A stretch of DNA of 51,592 nucleotides, taken from the NCBI GenBank assembly GCA_017454105.1, contig JAFTDR010000037.1:1-51592 (forward strand), read 5' to 3'. This DNA comes from Desulfovibrionaceae bacterium (GTDB taxonomy: Bacteria; Desulfobacterota; Desulfovibrionia; Desulfovibrionales; Desulfovibrionaceae). This document shows positions 1-7,999 of the stretch, one piece after another (position 1 is the first letter of the stretch; each line of letters opens with the position of its first letter). A program made the translations under genes and the position numbers. The notes beneath the pieces are model-generated. The model saw only the letters and a program-made list of their open reading frames with translations. It ran no database searches and was not told where the DNA came from.

Positions 1-102
1 AATAGGCATATTATCTTTTTATAGCTCCTCATCTCTGGTATTCCGAGAAATATCAGTCTCTTAATGTAAAGCTTAAGTTTATTAAAAATAACGTTCAATT
101 CT

Positions 103-133
103 GTTGTCGAAACTGCCTGGCAGTTTCGACAAC
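103..133. repeat. perfect 31 bp palindrome
   Basis: Two 15 bp arms (GTTGTCGAAACTGCC and its exact reverse complement) are separated by a single T. A T-run does not follow closely on either side, so it is a poor intrinsic terminator. No gene lies within 2 kb. It may be a recombination or protein-binding site, or a stable cruciform left from a mobile element. Confidence 0.7.
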
Positions 134-206
134 AATGTCAATATACTTTTTTACAGTTCCTTAGGGAAAATCATTACGCAGCTCGGTATATCCACATTTT
201 TCTGCC

Positions 207-299
207 TGTACGGATTGCCAAACTCTCGTTCAACCCCGTTGTAGAAGCTGAAATCCTAGTGATACAGAGTTCTTGGCTTGCGTCAGTCGTGCGAAAAGG
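207..299 (+). repeat. dispersed repeat R2, copy 1
   Basis: About 92 bp matching, with substitutions, the segment at 1942-2033 and, inverted, 35376-35445. Shared blocks include CGGATT, CTCGTTCA, GAAATCCT, GATACAGAG and GTGCGAAAAGG in the same order. It does not overlap the inverted-repeat element. It encodes nothing recognisable. Confidence 0.55.
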
Positions 300-326
300 A
301 AGCGAGATTGCCACAGAGAGATTGTA

Positions 327-425
327 TACTGTGGTCAGGAAAAAAATTTCCGTTTGGACATGAGAATGCCTGAACCCATGCCGGTGTTTTCTCGCAAAAG
401 TGTCAGTTTTTTTCTGGCTTGAGTA
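327..425 (+). mobile_element. MITE-like element, copy A
   Basis: 99 bp element flanked by TA on both sides (325-326 and 426-427). The left end reads TACTGTGGTCAGG and the right end CTGGCTTGAGTA. Inverted, the right end resembles the left, giving imperfect terminal inverted repeats of about 25 bp. It has no coding capacity, and the TA duplication resembles that of IS630/Tc1-mariner elements. Confidence 0.7.
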
Positions 426-525
426 TACTTACGTTGGGGAAAAAAGTTATAACTGTTGAGTTACAAACCACCTGTGTCCTTGAATTTCAGAGTACTCATG
501 GATATAATTTTTTCCGACTGAAATA

Positions 526-620
526 TATTGCGCCAAAAAAAATGGTGTCACTAGGCGTTCATACTACCGGACTCGGTACTGAGTCCTGTTCGCGAAAATG
601 TCCGTTTGTTTCTGGCTATA
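526..620 (+). mobile_element. MITE-like element, copy B (degenerate)
   Basis: The left end (TATTGCGCC then an A-run) and the inner block ACTCGGTACTGAGTCC match the family. The right end GTTTGTTTCTGGCTA is well kept. The outermost bases are eroded, so the right boundary is approximate. Confidence 0.6.
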
Positions 621-699
621 CCCTGCCGTATACAAATTTTCCATGCGCGGGTCAGGGAGGCGACAGAGATTGGCCGAGCAATAAGGCGAATAAAAACGC

Positions 700-764
700 C
701 TGGTTCTTTGTGGCTCGAGAACGTGGGCGATAGTATGCCAATCCGTACATGCGGAAATTTTTCT
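700..764 (-). repeat. 65 bp repeat related to R2, inverted
   Basis: The reverse complement of this segment matches 35241-35305 over about 65 bp. Shared blocks include CGGATTGGCATACTATC and CCACAAAGAACCAG. The part around GTACGGATTG is also shared with 207-230, so this looks like an alternative end of the R2 family. Confidence 0.6.
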
Positions 765-1338
765 AAGCGAAAGCATGCCCCATTTCGTACTCACAGCACC
801 TGCTCCACTCAGCCCATTGCTTGAATGCTCCATATACGAACGCGATATGCCCCCATATCTCCGACGTATCAGCCTTTTTGACTTTCAATTTTGTGAATAT
901 ATTCACATACTTGCATGCTACAATTTTGAGAGAGTCGAATACGATCGCAGGATACGCAAAGTGCCATTAAGAACTTTGCAAGCGGTGTGTATGTCTATTC
1001 GGCCCCAGTACGGTTTTCCAAGGAAGTCAAACGGATGAGCGCGATTGATCAGTGCGCGTACTGCATAAAAAAGATACAAAAAGTACAGAATTTTCTACTA
1101 TTGTACAAATCTGCTAGTCTCTCCCTTCGTTGTCGGACATTCCATATTGACAAACTGGCTCCTATATCCATAAATGGAGACGTACATCAGAATCAGCAAT
1201 GCAGAAAAAAATGACCATCTCCATCGCGAGACGGTGCACTAGCACTCATGTCTGCCATCGGCGGACGAAAAGAGAGTACGTTTTTAGAGGACTTGGTTCG
1301 GCCTTAGGCCACAAAAATTCCCTGGCCACCGGCTCCTA

Positions 1339-1435
1339 TACTGCGGTCAGAAAAAAAGTTGCCACTTGGATTTGACTATACCAGGCTCAGTGCTGACTCC
1401 CGTTCGCAAAACGTCAGTTTATTTCTGGAGAAGTA
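1339..1435 (+). mobile_element. MITE-like element, copy C
   Basis: 97 bp. The left end TACTGCGGTCAGAAAAAAA is close to the family consensus. Inner blocks GTTGCCACTTGGATTTGA and GCTGACTCCCGTTCGCAAAA are present. The left TA target duplication is intact (1337-1338), but the right one reads GA. Confidence 0.75.
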
Positions 1436-1561
1436 GAGGCATAGAGAGAAAAGGTAGGCGAAGTTCTGGTCAGTTGCGTTTTCCCGCGCAGGGCTCTGAA
1501 ATCCGCTAGCTCCGCAGAACTTGTCAGTAATGATACGGCAATGACGCTCTGCCCAGTGGCA

Positions 1562-1658
1562 TACTGCGGTTAAAAAAAGTTGCCACTTGAGTTGAATATA
1601 CCAGACTCGGCGCGGACTTTCGCTCGCAAAAATGTCACTCTGTTCCTTTGCTTAAGTA
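1562..1658 (+). mobile_element. MITE-like element, copy D
   Basis: 97 bp. It begins TACTGCGGTTAAAAAAAG and ends CTTAAGTA, with TA to the right (1659-1660) and CA to the left. It shares the inner block GTTGAATATACCAGACTCGG with the other copies. Same orientation as copies A-C. Confidence 0.75.
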
Positions 1659-1941
1659 TATCACGCGCTTCCGAGCTGCAAGACAACATACATGCCCCCT
1701 TTCGAAACGCTGCACGGTTTTGGCCGATCACAGTTGGATACAGACAAAGGGCCTCAGCAAATTCGGCTGGAGAGCCCATCCGCAGAGTATACAAAGTAGC
1801 TGCAGTTACTCGAACTTTTCTTTATCGAGAGATAGGGAACATCTGCCCAGGTACGGCCATAAGGGGCACGTGGGAAGACAGAGCGCGGGGCTAGCAGAAA
1901 TACGCGTCCCGTCAAAGGTGACCGCAAAGAAGGTCACGCTT

Positions 1942-2033
1942 TGTCACGGATTACAATACTATCGTTCATTCCCGCAGTGGAAACTAAAATCCTCGCGATA
2001 CAGAGGGCTTGTCAGCAGCTCCGTGCGAAAAGG
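1942..2033 (+). repeat. dispersed repeat R2, copy 2
   Basis: Direct-orientation counterpart of 207-299. Shared order of blocks: CGGATTACAATACTATCGTT, AAATCCTCGCGATACAGAG and GTGCGAAAAGG. It is also the closest match to the inverted copy at 35376-35445. Confidence 0.55.
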
Positions 2034-2460
2034 CAGCACAATGCCCTAAAAAAGAGTACAGAGACTGTAACGCCTTATACAAACGCTTTGCACAATCGCG
2101 CTCAGGCTCCCGCCGCAAACATTCCGAGGGGCGACGAAACTTGGACACGGCACTGGCCCCATGCAGTCGCGAAAGATCACGTAGGAATCCCGCGCAGCCG
2201 TGATCGCAGATCATCCATCCTCTGTACACCCAAGATACCACTTTGATGCCAACTTTTATGCACCTTTCATTCAGCGAGTTGCAGCAAGGCATCACTGCGT
2301 GGTACTCCTATACAATTCATGAGTCCTTGGGAAACAGCCAATGCTTTTTTTCATGCGCTTGCCGTGAGCGCGGCGAGAACTGCTAGTGGAGAGCCCAAAG
2401 GCCACTGCTTTGCGCAGGCATTGCGAAGACAGTTTCATCACATGTCACAAAGGATTTCGT

Positions 2461-2847
2461 ATGAGGTCAGAACTCATTAAGATTATGCTCGTTGATGATG
2501 AGATAGAAGTATCTCGTATTCTCGCAAAGCGTCTCACAAAGCGCGGTTTTACCTGTGAATGTGCGGAAAACGGAAAAATATGTCTCGAAAAAATGGATTC
2601 GTTCCTTGCTGATGTTGTCATAATGGATGTAAAAATGCCGGTCATGGACGGCCTTGAGACACTCCCCTTTCTTGTCGACAAGTATAAGAACTCAAAAATC
2701 ATTCTTCTGTCCGGCCATGCGGACATGCAAATAGCCATACAGGCCATGAGTCTTGGTGCCTTTGGGTATCTCATGAAGCCGGTAGACTTCGACGAGCTTC
2801 TCTTCAAAATTGAAGACGCTCTCCAACAAATGGAATTAGAATCTTAA
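2461..2847 (+). CDS. single-domain response regulator (CheY-like receiver)
   Basis: 128 aa consisting only of a receiver (REC) domain, so it would act as a phospho-relay or protein-binding output without its own DNA-binding or enzymatic domain. Acidic pocket D12-D13, phospho-acceptor D56 (MDVKMP), the Ser/Thr switch at S84 (LSGH) and K106 (MKPVD) are all present. The start at ATG 2461 is chosen because AAAGGA lies about 7 nt upstream; an upstream in-frame extension to 2386 has no such site and no family similarity. The DsbA-like gene follows after 20 bp, so the two probably share a transcript. No histidine kinase is in the window. Confidence 0.85.
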   Translation: MRSELIKIMLVDDEIEVSRILAKRLTKRGFTCECAENGKICLEKMDSFLADVVIMDVKMPVMDGLETLPFLVDKYKNSKIILLSGHADMQIAIQAMSLGAFGYLMKPVDFDELLFKIEDALQQMELES

Positions 2848-2867
2848 AGGAGTAAAGGTTACGGCTT

Positions 2868-3671
2868 ATGCTCGCCACGTTAAGAAAACTTCTACTGCTT
2901 ATTATTGCTCTGTCTGTCTTTTGCCCACCCGTTCCCTCGTATGCGATAGATTTCGGATCAAAAGAAGAGCTGCAGCGTTTTATCTTAAAAACGCTACGTG
3001 ACCACCCCCAGGTTCTGATTGATATTCTGCGCAATAACAGCGAAGCAGTTCTTGATATTGCGCAGGAGGGCAGCAACCAGCGTCGCCTCCACACGCTCCA
3101 AAAACAATGGAAAAAGGATCTGACTGAAGAGAAAGAAGTCAGAATTGCTGACAGACCAATCTTGGGCAATAAGGAAGCAAAAGTACGCATAGCAGCCTTT
3201 TCTGACTTCACCTGCTACTATTGCAAGGCCTCAAAATCAGTTATTGACACCATACTCAAAGAATTTGGAGACTCTGTCTCCTTTGTCTTCAAAAGTATAC
3301 CGTTCGAGGAGAAGGGCGCCTCAGCAATCGCCTCGCAGTGGTTTTTAGCGATCGCCGAGCAGGACGAGGAAAAGGCATGGGAATTCTATAATGTCATGTT
3401 CGAGGAAAGGGACAAGCTCCAGGCGGAAGGAGAGAAGTTCATCCGCAAAATCGTGCGGGACATGAAGCTCAATATTGCGAAAATTGAAAGCGATGTGCGC
3501 AGCAGCAAAAAGATCCGGGCTATCCTCAGGGAAGACAAGGAAGATGCTGACAGGCTCAATATTGAGGGGACACCGTGCTTTCTCGTCAACAACATTGTTG
3601 TTCGAGGCGCAATTCCTCTGGACCTTTTCCGCATTGCCGTCACTATGGCGCTAAAAAATGCCGAACGCTAG
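2868..3671 (+). CDS. DsbA-family thiol-disulfide oxidoreductase, exported
   Basis: 267 aa. An N-terminal hydrophobic signal (about residues 8-25, ending SYA) sends it to the periplasm. A charged helical region follows (about 30-95), then a thioredoxin-fold DsbA domain with the redox motif C116-Y-Y-C119. The cis-proline loop reads GTPCFLV; most DsbA/DsbG-type proteins have Thr or Ser where this Cys sits, so a third cysteine lies next to the active site. The layout (helical leader, then DsbA/BDB-type domain) is that of the com1/27 kDa outer-membrane-protein-like group. Likely role: oxidation or isomerisation of disulfides in exported proteins. Co-transcribed with the upstream receiver protein. 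Confidence 0.85.
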   Translation: MLATLRKLLLLIIALSVFCPPVPSYAIDFGSKEELQRFILKTLRDHPQVLIDILRNNSEAVLDIAQEGSNQRRLHTLQKQWKKDLTEEKEVRIADRPILGNKEAKVRIAAFSDFTCYYCKASKSVIDTILKEFGDSVSFVFKSIPFEEKGASAIASQWFLAIAEQDEEKAWEFYNVMFEERDKLQAEGEKFIRKIVRDMKLNIAKIESDVRSSKKIRAILREDKEDADRLNIEGTPCFLVNNIVVRGAIPLDLFRIAVTMALKNAER

Positions 3672-3685
3672 CAAAAAAGCGTTCG
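3662..3685 (+). terminator. weak hairpin at the dsbA-like stop codon
   Basis: CGAACGC and GCGTTCG pair across a 10 nt loop that contains the stop codon. The following sequence is only moderately T-rich, so it is at best a weak or Rho-assisted terminator. Confidence 0.35.
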
Positions 3686-4313
3686 AACTCTCTATTTCGC
3701 TCAAAAAATACCACGCTCCCCCAAGCTGGCTTAGCCTCCCACACAGTGTGCTTTGCGAAGCTTGTTTGTCTACAGAAAGAATTGTGACTCTGTACCAAGT
3801 GGCCCGGCACAACCAGTCAGACAGCAATTGAAAGATCCCGGAAATTCTACTTTGGCTCGAAAAAAATCCCCAGCCGAACAAAAAAACTGCTACCGATACT
3901 TCTCCCTTGCTTTTTGGCTCACCTGCGCTTCTTAAGTCCAGTGTACTTGCACTGACACGCTTGCGCTTGGCGTATGTAACTCTCTGTCGCACTCTCAATC
4001 TGTCCGGCCGCACAGTACTCTGCGAGAAACTCCCGTGCGTCTAGCTATGGCTGAAATCGTCCCACCCTTTGTTGACAAGGACGAAACGCGAGTATCTCTG
4101 CTTTTCTTTATTGAGTTATTGGGAATGAGCGTAACCGATACGCTGGAAAGCGAGCGGCCTATGTCACACCGGCTGTGAGGCCAAAAACCATGGTCTTACG
4201 AGAGCTTTGTGCGACGTATGGAGCGCACGTCCTCTTCAAAGAACGAAATCTCTTTTGAGCCGCGGCCTACACGCTTTCTTGTACCCGCAAAGACCGTATC
4301 GCCCCCAAAAAAA
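3672..4313. other. gene-free stretch
   Basis: About 640 bp between the dsbA-like gene and the terminator of the MerR-like gene. I see no ORF with a start signal or family resemblance, and no RNA gene. It looks like eroded sequence. Confidence 0.5.
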
Positions 4314-4344
4314 AGCTCGGACACTGTCCGAGCTTTTTTTTTTG
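4306..4344 (-). terminator. bidirectional-looking intrinsic terminator
   Basis: A perfect 9 bp stem AGCTCGGAC / GTCCGAGCT with loop ACT, flanked by eight A on one side and ten T on the other. It lies just downstream of the MerR-like gene on the minus strand and could also stop plus-strand transcripts. Confidence 0.9.
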
Positions 4345-4353
4345 ACCTTTCCA

Positions 4354-4929
4354 CTACGCTGTCTGCCCCGTGCATCGACGCAGCAACCTGCCAAGCCATG
4401 TCTGCAACTGCAGGATATCGGCCTGCTGCGTTTTTTCCGACTCGCTCACAAGCATCTCGAGCCGATCGATTTTTTTCTGCAAATCTGCGTACGTTGCGCT
4501 GTTAGCCTGGGTGTTCTGCACGGGAGAGACTGTGTTTGTAAAAATGGTCAGCACTTTTGCTATCGCTTCCAAAGCAAGGGTCTGCCGCTCAAGAAGACTT
4601 AAGACTGCCGGCGGTAATGCGAGGCCGTCAGCACATTTCTCGTCCTCTGCAAGAAGTTTCTCCTGTCCCTGGACCGCCAAGCTCCCGCTCCTAAAGCGGT
4701 GGGCAAGTTCCGCCTCAACAGCCATCGCAGTGCGCGACTTCTTCATCTCCTGCATAATGACATCAATCACTAAGAGCGCGCTTGCGCGGTACCGCCGCTT
4801 TCTGCCTTCACCAACACCCTCGATAAAATCAGAAAAACGTTTGCAGTAATAGCGACACGTCGATTCGGGAAGCGAAAAATGCCGCGCAATATCCGCGATA
4901 CTGTAGAGCTGTCTCCTTTCCTCAGACAT
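4354..4929 (-). CDS. MerR-like HTH regulator
   Basis: 191 aa. Residues about 8-60 form a MerR-type winged helix-turn-helix: YSIADIARHFSLPESTCRYY, then a basic wing RKRRYR. The rest is a helical region with a likely coiled coil near residues 145-175 (ADLQKKIDRLEMLVSESEK), and no effector-binding domain is recognisable. ATG at 4929 has AGGGGGA about 7 nt upstream. It follows the NlpC/P60 gene by 41 bp and is followed by a strong terminator, so the two form a two-gene unit. The target is unknown. Confidence 0.7.
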   Translation of the reverse strand: MSEERRQLYSIADIARHFSLPESTCRYYCKRFSDFIEGVGEGRKRRYRASALLVIDVIMQEMKKSRTAMAVEAELAHRFRSGSLAVQGQEKLLAEDEKCADGLALPPAVLSLLERQTLALEAIAKVLTIFTNTVSPVQNTQANSATYADLQKKIDRLEMLVSESEKTQQADILQLQTWLGRLLRRCTGQTA

Positions 4930-4970
4930 AAGAATTCCCCCTGGAAACGTCCGCCCAGACTCCGTTCCGG

Positions 4971-5474
4971 CTACTCCTCAATTACGCGCCGAACCGCGAC
5001 CAGTTTTCCCTTCCAATATTTGTTGTTCATCTTGTCGACCTTGACCGTCTTCCCCTTGCTCGGGCTGTGAATGAATGCATTCTTCCCAACGTAGATGCCA
5101 GAGTGAAGACTACTCGGGCTCTGACTCGTCTTAAAGACAACAATGTCGCCCTTTCGGGCTTTCTTCTGCGAGACAGCGTACCCGCATTTCATCTGCTCGC
5201 TTGTCATCCGCGGTATCGTGTAGCCATTTTCCTTATAGACCCAGTACACAAAACCCGAGCAGTCGAAACCTTTTTTCGGAGACGCCGAGCCGTATTTGTA
5301 CCGCGTCCCAATTTGGCTGTAGGCTGTTTCTAGCACATCGTCCGCGCCACCCGTGCCGCGGTCTGTCACATCCGCACGAAAAAAGCCGCACCCTGCAAGA
5401 GCAAAGAGAAACGAAACCGCGACAACAAGCCGACCCAGCGAGAAAACTTTCTCTAAAAAGGTTGAATATTGCAT
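4971..5474 (-). CDS. NlpC/P60 family lipoprotein (cell-wall peptidase)
   Basis: 167 aa. A lipoprotein signal peptide ends in a lipobox (LAGC, lipidated C29), placing it at the inner or outer membrane facing the periplasm. The NlpC/P60 domain (about 45-160) has the catalytic Cys in FDCSGF (C72) and His in LHSGIYVG (H124), with H136 as the third polar residue. The family cleaves the D-Glu-meso-DAP (or related) bond of peptidoglycan stem peptides. The length is typical for Spr/MepS-like endopeptidases. ATG at 5474 has GGAG 6 nt upstream. Confidence 0.9.
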   Translation of the reverse strand: MQYSTFLEKVFSLGRLVVAVSFLFALAGCGFFRADVTDRGTGGADDVLETAYSQIGTRYKYGSASPKKGFDCSGFVYWVYKENGYTIPRMTSEQMKCGYAVSQKKARKGDIVVFKTSQSPSSLHSGIYVGKNAFIHSPSKGKTVKVDKMNNKYWKGKLVAVRRVIEE

Positions 5475-6065
5475 ATAGGCTCCGTCTTTATAATTTACAA
5501 GATATCTGTAGCATAACAGAACGAAGATTGCAATATTTTTTTACAATTTTATACTAGACATTCTTTATAAAATACTAAAACAAAATAAAAGAGTCTTTCT
5601 AGCTAATCTCTAGATTTTATCACTATAAACCATAAAGTAAAGGATAAACTATTGACATTATCCTCGCTTGCCAAACAATAGTTCTGGCACAAAACAAAAC
5701 ACGAAGAAAGTGCCCGCTCACAGCTCTGTACTCCGCTCGTTGTATCGCTCTGCATAGTGCGCCATCGTTCGATTTACCTGAAAAGAGTGTACTGCAAGCG
5801 GATACACGATAGCTGCGCTCATGCTCTTTCGCGCACGCTCCTACCAGGGCTCAACACCGCATCTTCCCAAAGCCCGCAATCGAGGTCGCTTCCTATGAAC
5901 TGCAGGGAAAACGAGTACAATTTGAGAAAAAAGATGTGTCGTTTTTAATAAAAACAAACTACGGAGACTTCTGAAAGTCCCGAGTACTCATTGTTTTGGA
6001 AGCAGAGCCACAAGATGACACTGTAGGCGTTCGACAAAGCATACATGCGACGCACGCAGAAACAT

Positions 6066-6295
6066 CCTCGCAACAGGTGAAATCTTCAATCCCAAAGCGT
6101 GCGCGATGCGCGAGAAGCCCTGTTCCCGAAAAACAAACAATCGTTTCCGCCGTGCGTAGAGTAGAGGCGTACAGAAATACACGTTTGAAATCTCTTCGCA
6201 AAAGGCGAAATCTTCCTTCCGAAACCCTGAGGGATATCCGAGAAACCCCGTTCACAAGAACAAGCAGACGATCGCATCCGTCGCCCGTATACACA
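6066..6295. repeat. diverged tandem duplication
   Basis: Segments beginning near 6066 and near 6194 align in order through CGCAAnAGG, GAAATCTTC, GATATnCGAGAA, CCCGTTC and the downstream AACAA and ATCG blocks. The offset is about 128 bp. The copies are clearly related but substituted and gapped, so this is an old duplication in non-coding DNA. Confidence 0.5.
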
Positions 6296-6601
6296 AACTT
6301 GAACAAGTCGAGCCAAAAGCAAGATGAGAGGTTCCTGGAACAAGTGCGTACAACAGCCCGCAGTATACATTTCTTGAGAGAGACGAAAAGAGGAAACAAA
6401 AACGTACAATTCTCTCAAATACCTGCCGACGGAGCGCAGGAAAGTCTCTGCTCAAACGATGCGTATGGCCGGACATCAAGAAAAAAAAATCTACTACATA
6501 TCACAAAGAATTCAAGAAAAAGACACGCTATTACCAAGTACTCGGGGCGTAGAGAGTCTACATAAAGTTAAAGCAAAGATTCATGTTTGAGCAGTCAGGA
6601 A

Positions 6602-6636
6602 AGACAGGCCCTTGCCTTAGCCTGTCTCTCAATTTT
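6602..6636 (+). terminator. intrinsic terminator with no clear gene upstream
   Basis: AGACAGG pairs with CCTGTCT (12 nt loop), followed by CTCAATTTTTTATT. There is no protein gene upstream on the plus strand for about 2.9 kb, so it may end an unannotated RNA or be a relic. Confidence 0.55.
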
Positions 6637-6992
6637 TTATTACCTATCTGCGGCTTTTCCCGTGCGCGGTAAAAATAAACGTAAGGTACAGCCAGCGAAA
6701 GAAAATTCACGCGAAACTCTTGCCAGACGCGAAAAAAGAAGATATAGCGAAAAAAAATCGTACTGGTACCTGCGATTTCTCTTTGCGCGCAGTGTACCCC
6801 CAAAGCTCCGTCAGAAAAGCCGTGTACGGACTTTTGCCTGCACGCAACGGAGTACGCTGATTTTCAAGCCATTTCCTGTGAAACAAAGATGGAAGCCGCG
6901 TCAAATCCGGCTTTTTGCGCATACGTCGAGCCACTCTCAATGCTGCTACGGCACCTGGCCGACCCAGTTTTGGCCCCCTGCCGTACACAGAG

Positions 6993-7080
6993 CGTAGCCA
7001 CGCAGGCATGCGGATATGCCATCAGCAGCTACCAAGGCATAAGTATAAGTCCCGTAGCCACGCAGGCATGCGGATATGCC
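6993..7080. repeat. two identical 28 bp repeats separated by 32 bp
   Basis: 6993-7020 and 7053-7080 are identical, and the 32 bp between them is unrelated to either flank. The repeat ends in a small hairpin (GGCAT and ATGCC around GCGGAT). The spacing equals a type I CRISPR repeat-spacer unit, but there are only two repeats and no cas gene in the window. Confidence 0.75.
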
Positions 7081-7162
7081 TGTGCAACTGGAACACTCGA
7101 AAGACATGTGGATTAGGATCCACGGAGGACGCCTTTCCCCCGATATTTAGGGGTTCTGGCCT

Positions 7163-7423
7163 GTGAGCATGGTTATGAAAACTACAGTCAAAGGTATTGT
7201 GACCTCTGTTCCCCTAGACGCACGACACACAAGTATTGCGATCCGGCAGGGAGATGATGAGTACAGAGTTCTCCCCAGGGCAGCCGGCATCGATCTGAAG
7301 GATGAAATCAATGTCTCTGTTGAGGCAAAAGGAGAGGTCCTGACAGAAGAGGACGCTACCTATCTCACAGTGCGCTCCTACCGCGTGCTTGAAGATGACA
7401 TTTGGGATGAAGACCGTGAATGA
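7163..7423 (+). CDS. small conserved acidic protein of unknown function
   Basis: 86 aa from GTG 7163; ATG 7169 and ATG 7175 are alternative in-frame starts, and AGGGG upstream fits the earlier ones best. The protein is compact, beta-rich by eye (alternating TTVKGIVTSV, TSIAIRQG, INVSVEAKG) and ends in an acidic tail (LEDDIWDEDRE). It resembles small OB- or TOBE-like proteins, but I cannot name the family. Codon use is like the real genes of the window, and a strong terminator lies 46 bp downstream. It stands alone between two gene-free stretches, which suggests it is retained by selection. Confidence 0.65.
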   Translation: MSMVMKTTVKGIVTSVPLDARHTSIAIRQGDDEYRVLPRAAGIDLKDEINVSVEAKGEVLTEEDATYLTVRSYRVLEDDIWDEDRE

Positions 7424-7460
7424 AAAAAAAGCGTACGACCTAAGTCAAAGAAATTGTTGA

Positions 7461-7505
7461 TAAAAAAAAAGAGGCCTTTCCACCTGGGAAAGGCCTCTTT
7501 TTTTA
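7461..7505. terminator. strong bidirectional terminator
   Basis: A perfect 12 bp stem AGAGGCCTTTCC / GGAAAGGCCTCT (7470-7498), with an A-run before and a T-run after. It ends the 7163-7423 gene and could also stop minus-strand transcription arriving from the 8-17 kb operon. Confidence 0.9.
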
Positions 7506-7999
7506 TCAGAGGATACACGGAGAAAGGTTCGTTGGCGGTCGCAGAGTTTGTACAAGAAATACAATACTCCCTATGCCAATATGCTTTTGCCTTGGAATAG
7601 ATGACTTGCTCGCTTATTTGGGCCGAATGTCCTCGTACGCTCTTGGCAGCTTGACGCAAGAGGGGAGGCTCCGCTTGGGGCGTAGTGCTCCCTTGAAAGC
7701 CTTAGTATCGCATGTCTTTAGCGTTTGCGGCATCCGCACAAACAAAAGCAGAGCGTGTCACCCAGTCCTACCAAGCTGAAATTAGCTTCAGATTCCACTT
7801 AAAAAAGAGTCGGCCTCACATTTCTGCTTCAGAGTACCCGGCATTTCGTATGCGCGCAACGCTCACGTTTGACAGCCATGGTCTGCCTCTTACGATAACT
7901 GTACACCGAGAGCGCCGAGCGCTATCACTAAGGCAAAAGAGACTATCCAGGTGGCGTTTTTTGTTAGTCACACTCCGCGAGCGCCTACAAAGGGGACGC
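7506..7999. other. gene-free stretch
   Basis: About 490 bp between the terminator and the end of the PHP/UvrD gene. An open frame at 7712-8137 overlaps the helicase gene antiparallel and its C-terminal third is shadow sequence. Its first 70 residues do not match anything I know. Confidence 0.45.

Larger units (their letters stand above)
1..2460. other. gene-free, repeat-rich decayed region
   Basis: No reading frame here has a ribosome binding site, a plausible domain or family resemblance. The stretch holds a 31 bp palindrome, at least four copies of a 97-101 bp inverted-repeat element, and two copies of a second repeat of about 92 bp. A further degenerate copy of the inverted-repeat element may lie at 428-523. 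Sequence quality is that of eroded DNA: short ORFs in all frames with low-complexity Arg/Ser/Cys-rich translations. Confidence 0.6.
5475..7162. other. gene-free stretch with AT-rich start and old tandem repeats
   Basis: About 1.7 kb without a convincing gene. 5500-5700 is AT-rich and includes a TTGACA hexamer at 5652-5657. 6066-6295 holds two diverged tandem copies of a roughly 100 bp unit. A terminator-like hairpin is at 6602-6636, and a pair of identical 28 bp repeats lies at 6993-7080. One long open frame (5996-6565) is Arg/Ser/Thr-rich, has no ribosome binding site and spans the tandem repeat, so I do not call it. Confidence 0.5.

Noticed and set aside
1648..2049. Open frames in the first 2.4 kb
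   Set aside because: They run through two different repeat families and lack start signals.
5996..6565. Long open frame of 189 codons
   Set aside because: No ribosome binding site, strongly biased Arg/Ser/Thr composition, no domain, and it spans a diverged tandem repeat.
6993..7080. Genuine CRISPR array
   Set aside because: Only two repeats, one spacer-sized interval and no cas genes; reported as a repeat instead.
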